From the NCBI GenBank assembly GCA_910583755.1, contig CAJTZO010000055.1, forward strand, positions 1 to 10,526: 10,526 bases of DNA. The letters run 5' to 3'. Position 1 is the first letter of the stretch, and each line of letters opens with the position of its first letter. The DNA is from an uncultured Clostridia bacterium (GTDB lineage: Bacteria; Bacillota; Clostridia; Lachnospirales; Anaerotignaceae). Both the position numbers and the translations under genes were made by a program. The notes below the pieces were generated by a model. The model had not been told where the DNA came from. It was given only the letters and a program-made list of their open reading frames with translations, and made no database searches. Shown here in pieces: positions 6,063-10,526 of this stretch.

Positions 6063-6977
6063 ATGATACAATCACCACTAAATTATACAGGCGGAAAATA
6101 TAAATTGTTGCCACAAATATTACCACTCTTTCCTAAGAATATTAATTTATTTATAGACTTGTTTTGTGGTGGATGTAATGTAGGAATAAATGTAAATTGT
6201 AACAAAGTAATATATAACGATATTGATATTAATTTGTTATATTTATATAATACATTTAAAAATTTAGACAAACAATCAGTGTTTGAATGGATTTATCAAA
6301 TAATTGAAAAGTATGACTTGTCATTAGTTAGTAAATATGGATATGATTTTTATAAATGCGATAGCAATAAAGGATTAGGAAGCTATAATAAAGATAAATT
6401 TATAAAACTACGAACAGATTTTAATCAAAAAAGATTAAATGAAAATTATGATTATTATTATTATGTTATGTTGTATGTACTTATTGTGTATGCATTTAAT
6501 AATCAAATTCGCTTTAATGCAAAAGGGGAATTTAATTTACCTGTTGGGAAACGTGATTTTAATGAGAATATGAAAAATAAATTATCAAATTTTATTGACA
6601 AAATAAAAGAACAAAATTGTGAGTTCACTTGTTTAGACTTTCGTAAATTTGATATATCTATATTAACAAGAGATGACTTTGTATATATTGACCCACCATA
6701 TTTAATTACTTGTGCTACTTATAATGAAAAAGGCGGCTGGACTGAGAACGATGAAAAAGACTTATTAAAATTTTTAGATAAACTAAATGAAAATGGAATA
6801 CATTTTGGATTATCAAATGTTTTAAAAAGTAAAGGAAATGAAAATAATATTTTGATTACATGGTTAAACCAAAGTAAATATAGAACAATAAATTTGAATT
6901 ATAGTTATTCTAATTCAAATTATCATATAAAAAATAAAACTTCTAATAGTGAAGAAGTTTTGATTATAAACTATTAA
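6063..6977 (+). CDS. Dam-like D12-class adenine-N6 DNA methyltransferase
   Basis: This is a 304-aa methyltransferase of the Dam/M.DpnII superfamily. NYTGGKYKLL at residues 7-16 is motif X, DLFCGG at 32-37 is the SAM-binding motif I, and DPPY is at 210-213. The segments FNNQIRFNAKGEFNLPVGKR (about 144-163) and FGLSNVL also fit this family. The C-terminus has a Tyr/Asn/Ser-rich stretch (NYSYSNSNYHIKN), common in its closer Type IIS relatives. GAGG lies eight bases before ATG, only 12 bases after the first methyltransferase. Dam-type enzymes often methylate GATC-containing sites, but recognition cannot be read from this sequence. Inferred role: protection of the strand not covered by the first enzyme. 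Confidence 0.9.
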   Translation: MIQSPLNYTGGKYKLLPQILPLFPKNINLFIDLFCGGCNVGINVNCNKVIYNDIDINLLYLYNTFKNLDKQSVFEWIYQIIEKYDLSLVSKYGYDFYKCDSNKGLGSYNKDKFIKLRTDFNQKRLNENYDYYYYVMLYVLIVYAFNNQIRFNAKGEFNLPVGKRDFNENMKNKLSNFIDKIKEQNCEFTCLDFRKFDISILTRDDFVYIDPPYLITCATYNEKGGWTENDEKDLLKFLDKLNENGIHFGLSNVLKSKGNENNILITWLNQSKYRTINLNYSYSNSNYHIKNKTSNSEEVLIINY

Positions 6978-6989
6978 GGAGGATTTGTT

Positions 6990-8960
6990 GTGTCAGATAC
7001 AATTCCCTATAAAAGTTTTTGTTGGAGTTTAGGAACTACCAGTTTTCGAACAAAAAATTTTAATAAAACAATTGAAGAGCAACTTTTACTTTTAGACGAA
7101 TTTTGGAATGTTTCAGAGAATACCAACTGTAAATGGAGTGGAAATAAAGAGTTGCAAATTCGTTATTATGATTTTATGTTTCGTAAGGGATTTGTAGAAG
7201 GTAGTTCAAATAATAAAGCAAAAGATGCTCGTGAAAAAACTTCAGGTTTAGTTGACATAGGATTAATTGATGAAGAAAGGAAAATAACTTTAGCTGGCAT
7301 GGCATTACTTGATGTAAGTAAAAATAATATATTTTCTACAAATAATTTTTTTCAAATTCCAAGAGATAGTTTTATATATTTAAAACAACTTTTAAAAACT
7401 TCTAATACAATAAATGGTAAATGTATTCGACCATTTATTGTATTATTATATCTGCTTTCTAAATTAGAATACCTTACTATTGAAGAATTTACATATCTAT
7501 TACCATTATGTACTGAAGAAGAAAATATAGAATTTATTATTAAACAAATAAGAAAATTGCGTGTTCATGATATTTCAATAGATAACATAATTATTGATAG
7601 ACTTATGACAATGGATAATTATAAAGCAGGACTTAAATTACTTTTAAAAAATAATGTAAACGAAGATATTATTTGTACTGTTGGAATCAATAGAAAAAGT
7701 CGTGATTATGATAAACCTTATTTTTTACTTTATAATGAGTTATATAATGTTTTTATAAAGAATGATAAAACTGCTATTATAAATCTTTTAAAGGCAACAA
7801 AAAAAGTGAATATAGGAGTACTTTGGCGTGGATATTTATTTGATACAATAGCAGAGAAAGCAATTAAAAAAGAACCAGAAAAACATTTAAATACTACAAT
7901 ATTTTCAACAGTGAAAACAGTAGAAGAATTTAAAAAAGCATTTTATGAAATGATGCATTTATTTAAAGCAAAAGCTACATTATCTGACTATTTTGATTTG
8001 AATAGAAGATATATTAAAACAACAGATATTATTTTATTTGAAGATGATACTGTAAAATTAGATATAGTTGCTAAATACTTTTTTCACTCCATTGTAAATA
8101 AATTATATAAAAGTGCTTTTGTTCCTTCAAGTAAATTATTTGATAATTGTAAACTTGAAGAGATAGATAACAACCTTGTTATCCATGAAAAAGTTGTTAT
8201 TGATGGTATTAATAATGAATTTAATACAAATATTAAAGATATTTCAGAAGCGTATGTAATCCTAGAAAAAAATCGTTATCAAAGGTTACATCATCTTATT
8301 GACAATAAATTTACAGATGATAAAATTCTTATTCTTCTTGATTTATTTAAAGAAAGAAAAGATTCTGAAATCAATAGTATGGTCACGGATAATGCAGATA
8401 TACCAACTATTTTTGAATATGTACTTGGTATTATATGGTATAAAATAAGCAACAAGGAAGGAAAAATATTAGATTATATGAATTTATCACTAGATGCAGA
8501 TTTATTGCCTAAAACACATGCGGGAGGCGGTGAAGCAGATATTACTTATAAATATGAAAAGACAAAGTATTATCCAAAACATACTTTATTAATTGAAGCT
8601 ACACTTGCAGATAAAACAAATCAACGACGTATGGAAATGGAGCCAGTTTCAAGACATTTGGGACAGCATTTACTTTCTACAAATGACATGAATTCATATT
8701 GTATATTTATAACAAATTCATTACATATAAATGTAATTTCAGACTTCAGAAGCCGAAAGACAACAATATATTATGATTCCAATAATTATTCAAAATATAT
8801 TAATGGCATGAAGATAATACCCCTTCAAACAGACGTTTTAAAGGATATTATATTAAAGAATAAAAAATATAAAGAATTATATGACATGTTTGAGAAAGCA
8901 TATCAATCTGATTTAAAACCATTAGAGTGGTATAGAGAATATATAGGAGATTATCAATAA
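6990..8960 (+). CDS. AlwI/BstNBI/MlyI-family Type IIS restriction endonuclease
   Basis: This 656-aa endonuclease would cut a few bases outside a short asymmetric site. The N-terminal two-thirds is a recognition region with winged-helix-like segments (LVDIGLIDEERKITLAGMALL, about residues 90-110). The catalytic domain follows from about 470. Aligned by eye with N.BspD6I/N.BstNBI as I remember them, four acidic residues are kept: Glu476 (FEY), Asp517 in THAGGGEAD, Glu536 in LIEATL and Glu549 in RMEMEPVSRHL. These correspond to E418, D456, E469 and E482, and the last pair keeps its 13-residue spacing. The start is GTG, with GGAGG seven bases before. Family members cut GGATC (AlwI) or GAGTC (MlyI, PleI, BstNBI). 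Some nick one strand unless a partner subunit is present; no such partner gene is seen. Confidence 0.88.
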   Translation: MSDTIPYKSFCWSLGTTSFRTKNFNKTIEEQLLLLDEFWNVSENTNCKWSGNKELQIRYYDFMFRKGFVEGSSNNKAKDAREKTSGLVDIGLIDEERKITLAGMALLDVSKNNIFSTNNFFQIPRDSFIYLKQLLKTSNTINGKCIRPFIVLLYLLSKLEYLTIEEFTYLLPLCTEEENIEFIIKQIRKLRVHDISIDNIIIDRLMTMDNYKAGLKLLLKNNVNEDIICTVGINRKSRDYDKPYFLLYNELYNVFIKNDKTAIINLLKATKKVNIGVLWRGYLFDTIAEKAIKKEPEKHLNTTIFSTVKTVEEFKKAFYEMMHLFKAKATLSDYFDLNRRYIKTTDIILFEDDTVKLDIVAKYFFHSIVNKLYKSAFVPSSKLFDNCKLEEIDNNLVIHEKVVIDGINNEFNTNIKDISEAYVILEKNRYQRLHHLIDNKFTDDKILILLDLFKERKDSEINSMVTDNADIPTIFEYVLGIIWYKISNKEGKILDYMNLSLDADLLPKTHAGGGEADITYKYEKTKYYPKHTLLIEATLADKTNQRRMEMEPVSRHLGQHLLSTNDMNSYCIFITNSLHINVISDFRSRKTTIYYDSNNYSKYINGMKIIPLQTDVLKDIILKNKKYKELYDMFEKAYQSDLKPLEWYREYIGDYQ

Positions 8961-9011
8961 TATTTTTTATATAATTAAATTTAAATGAGGTATACTAAAT
9001 GGGAGTTAGAT

Positions 9012-10184
9012 ATGAATATAGAAAATTATATAGAAAGTAAATATAGAGAATTACAGGGAAAGGGATTGAATATTGAGTATATTAGGTTGTATAGTGATGT
9101 AAAACATAAAAGACTTCGTGAAATAATGGCAACGTTACATTACTATTTTATAGCATTATTTAAAATTATGAATGAAAGATTACCTACAGAGGAAAATAAG
9201 GCTCACTTTTGGGCTGACCCTAGTAGAGATTTAATAAATATTATAGAAATAACAATAGAACTTTTTCATACTTTAAGGGAAACAAAATATGCTTTTGAAA
9301 TTGATGATTATTATTACAAATTAATTGAGAAATGTAAAGATTTTCTTCAATTATATGGTGGAAGTACTTTACCTGCTCATATGGAAAAAATTGAGTTATA
9401 TTATATTCTACCTATTTTTAAAAACTCTAATAATATTACTGTTAAAAATATAAATACTCAAACAACATATAAGTTAAAGTTAATTGGAGAAGGTTCTTAT
9501 GCAAATGTATATAAATATAAAGATACTTTTTATAATCGTAATTTTGTTTTAAAACGAGCAAAAAAGGATTTATTAGAGAAAGAACTTTTTCGTTTTAAAA
9601 AAGAGTTTGAAGAAATGAAAGAGTTTTCTTCTCCATATATTATTGAAGTATATTGTTATAATGAAAATAGAAATGAATATGTTATGGAATATATGGATTA
9701 TACTTTAGATTCATATATAACAAAAAATAATTCTAATTTATCAATTCAACAAAGAAAAGGGATAATACAACAAATTTTAAAAGCATTTAGCTATGTACAT
9801 TCGAAAAATAGATTACATAGAGATATTAGTCCTAAAAACATTTTGATTAAAGAGTATGAAGATATTCTAGTGGTAAAAATAGCAGATTTTGGATTGGTCA
9901 AAATTCCAGATAGTAAATTGACTACTATTAGCACAGAATTTAAAGGATATTTTAATGACCCTGCTCTTGTTCTTGAGGGATTTAACTCATATAATATATT
10001 ACATGAGACTTATGCTTTAACACGAATAGTACATTATGTAATGACAGGAAAAACAAATATAAATATAGATAAAATTAAGAATAGTAGTTTAAATACATTT
10101 ATTCAAAAAGGATTAAATCCTGACAAAACAAAAAGATTTCAAAATATAAGTGAAATGATACAGCAATTTCGTATAATATATTAA
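9012..10184 (+). CDS. Hanks-type protein kinase with helical N-terminal domain, R-M operon
   Basis: This 390-aa cytoplasmic kinase has no membrane segment or PASTA repeats, unlike PknB. Residues about 1-145 form an unrecognised helical domain (IMATLHYYFIALFK, HFWADPSRDLINIIE). The kinase domain follows: glycine loop GEGSYANV at 159-166, ATP lysine Lys181 in VLKRA, catalytic loop HRDISPKN at 269-276, and DFG at 292-294. The Lys usual two residues after the catalytic Asp is Ser273, the APE motif is replaced by a DPAL segment, and the helix-F Asp region reads HETYALTR. ATP, Asp and Asn sites are intact, so it is probably active. ATG 9012 has GGGAG six bases upstream; ATG 8985 lacks a ribosome site. 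It lies 51 bp after the endonuclease with no clear promoter between. Substrate unknown; a defence-linked role is inferred from position. Confidence 0.88.
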   Translation: MNIENYIESKYRELQGKGLNIEYIRLYSDVKHKRLREIMATLHYYFIALFKIMNERLPTEENKAHFWADPSRDLINIIEITIELFHTLRETKYAFEIDDYYYKLIEKCKDFLQLYGGSTLPAHMEKIELYYILPIFKNSNNITVKNINTQTTYKLKLIGEGSYANVYKYKDTFYNRNFVLKRAKKDLLEKELFRFKKEFEEMKEFSSPYIIEVYCYNENRNEYVMEYMDYTLDSYITKNNSNLSIQQRKGIIQQILKAFSYVHSKNRLHRDISPKNILIKEYEDILVVKIADFGLVKIPDSKLTTISTEFKGYFNDPALVLEGFNSYNILHETYALTRIVHYVMTGKTNINIDKIKNSSLNTFIQKGLNPDKTKRFQNISEMIQQFRIIY

Positions 10185-10207
10185 AAAGCTGTTTACTTAA
10201 AAATTGC

Positions 10208-10241
10208 TTATTGTACAATAAAATATTTTATCTATTTTTTT
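10208..10241 (+). terminator. Possible weak terminator after the kinase
   Basis: Two perfect palindromes without loops, TTATTGTACAATAA (10208-10221) and TAAAATATTTTA (10219-10230), overlap and are followed by a run of seven T (10235-10241). As hairpins they are weak and AT-only at the base, but position and T-run fit the end of the operon. The T-run touches the right-end arm repeats. Confidence 0.4.
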
Positions 10242-10242
10242 G

Positions 10243-10264
10243 TGATACTATTTTGATACTAAAA
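10243..10264 (+). repeat. Arm-type direct repeat pair, right end of this element
   Basis: TGATACTATTT is followed by TGATACTAAAA, the same two units as at 519-540 in swapped order. The pair starts 120 bp before the second core, exactly as the related pair at 328 does before the first core. Confidence 0.7.
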
Positions 10265-10362
10265 ATTGAAATAAAGAAAAAAATAGAGATAATATGAAGA
10301 ATATATGCCAGAAAATATACTAAAAATTAAATAAATATATTTAGTGTTACAAAAACCTTGCC
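10265..10362. other. Non-coding spacer between right-end arms and core
   Basis: These 98 A-rich bases have no open frame, hairpin or promoter I can support. The matching spacer at the other junction (350-447) has the same length but little sequence identity, so spacing rather than sequence appears to be conserved. Confidence 0.5.
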
Positions 10363-10374
10363 GAGTGGGAATGA
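10363..10374 (+). other. Attachment-site core, right junction (guaA-3'-end type)
   Basis: GAGTGGGAATGA repeats the left core (ten identical bases, again Glu-Trp-Glu-stop) and is followed within a few bases by GTCAA, as on the left. It marks the right boundary of the element and the left boundary of the next one. Confidence 0.7.
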
Positions 10375-10393
10375 TAAGTCAATGAGAACAAAC

Positions 10394-10408
10394 CCAGTAT
10401 TTATGCGG
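10394..10408. repeat. 15-bp quasi-palindrome, +31 from the right core, inverted
   Basis: CCAGTATTTATGCGG sits at the same offset from its core as the sequence at 479-493 but in opposite orientation: its reverse complement matches that one at 13 of 15 bases. Confidence 0.5.
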
Positions 10409-10413
10409 TTTGC

Positions 10414-10427
10414 AAGCAAATTTGCTT
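10414..10427. repeat. 14-bp perfect palindrome
   Basis: AAGCAAATTTGCTT is a perfect palindrome between the quasi-palindrome and the arm repeats of the downstream element. The equivalent place at the left end (499-512) has no such palindrome, so it is specific to the next element. It could be a regulator-binding site; its role is unknown. Confidence 0.4.
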
Positions 10428-10433
10428 AGCAGT

Positions 10434-10455
10434 TGGCAACGAAATGGCAACATTT
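10434..10455 (+). repeat. Arm-type direct repeat pair of the downstream element (left end)
   Basis: TGGCAACGAAA is followed by TGGCAACATTT. The 11-bp period, the leading TG and the AAA/TTT endings mirror the pair at 519-540, and both pairs begin exactly 71 bp after their core. The differing middle bases imply an integrase with another arm-site specificity. Confidence 0.6.
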
Positions 10456-10526
10456 CTAAAATTACCCACAGAATAATTTATTTCAAATTCATAAAACCTT
10501 ACTGATTTTCAAAAAGAATTGGAAGT

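Larger units (their letters stand above)
448..10362 (+). mobile_element. Integrative mobilizable element carrying an R-M operon and kinase
   Basis: The segment between the two GAGTGGGAAT cores is 9,915 bp. It holds a tyrosine integrase next to the left end, a RepA-like ATPase, a probable oriT, a MobV relaxase and a cargo operon. It lacks type IV secretion genes, so it is classed as mobilizable rather than self-conjugative. Its own arm-type repeats are mirror arranged: TGATACTAAAA then TGATACTATTT at the left end (519-540), and the same two units in swapped order at the right end (10243-10264). The cargo (after about 4700) looks more AT-rich than the integrase-repA part, consistent with separate acquisition. 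Confidence 0.85.
10375..10526. mobile_element. Left end of a third, downstream element
   Basis: After the second core the layout repeats that of the left end of the main element: a CC..GG quasi-palindrome at +31 and an 11-bp repeat pair at +71. The sequences differ in detail, so this belongs to a related but distinct element or remnant. No gene is visible before the window ends. Confidence 0.6.

Noticed and set aside
5022..6977. The two methyltransferases as a recent duplication
   Set aside because: They share only class motifs (DPPY, glycine loop). The surrounding sequence places one with M.FokI and the other with Dam.
8970..8975. TATAAT before the kinase as a separate promoter
   Set aside because: There is no -35-like hexamer at the right distance and TATAAT is easily met by chance in this AT-rich stretch. 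Read-through from the endonuclease is the simpler view, though not proven.
1..10526. CRISPR arrays, tRNA/rRNA genes and insertion sequences
   Set aside because: No regularly spaced long repeats, no cloverleaf or rRNA-like segments, and no transposase frame were seen on either strand.

Overview
The window is about 10.5 kb of very AT-rich DNA from a low-GC Firmicute, most likely a gut-type clostridial (Lachnospiraceae-like) bacterium. This is inferred from base composition, strong AAGGAGG-type ribosome sites and the style of the mobility proteins. All recognisable genes are on the + strand. There is no ordinary chromosomal gene in view. The window holds one complete integrative mobilizable element of about 9.9 kb (448-10362), with the end of a similar element on its left and the start of another on its right.

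Ends. A GAGTGGGAAT core occurs at 448 and again at 10363. It reads Glu-Trp-Glu-stop, like the 3' end of guaA (GMP synthase), a known integration site for such elements. Paired 11-bp direct repeats (probable integrase arm sites) lie exactly 120 bp before each core and exactly 71 bp after each core. The same geometry at both junctions indicates a tandem array of three related elements.

Backbone (about 550-4670). A regulatory leader with a terminator and a near-consensus promoter precedes a tyrosine integrase (830-1924). Then come a hairpin-rich spacer, a RepA-like RecA-fold ATPase (2041-2997), a 77-aa accessory protein (3084-3317), a long cruciform that is the best oriT candidate (3438-3503), and a MobV/Pre relaxase (3537-4670). 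No conjugation (type IV secretion) genes are present, so transfer would need a helper.

Cargo (about 4716-10184). A separate promoter drives what looks like one operon: a C-protein-type HTH regulator, an M.FokI-like adenine methyltransferase, a Dam-like adenine methyltransferase, a large AlwI/BstNBI/MlyI-family Type IIS restriction endonuclease, and a Hanks-type protein kinase with its own helical N-terminal domain. Two methyltransferases fit an asymmetric recognition site whose strands are methylated separately. The regulator would delay or balance expression. The endonuclease keeps the four acidic residues known to matter in N.BspD6I, but no small nickase-partner subunit is encoded. The kinase occupies the last position of the operon and is the most novel part of the set.

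The tetranucleotide GATC does not occur anywhere in the window, although ATC and GAT are common. This suggests long-term selection against GATC by restriction in the hosts of this element, and it fits a target such as GGATC for the encoded system.
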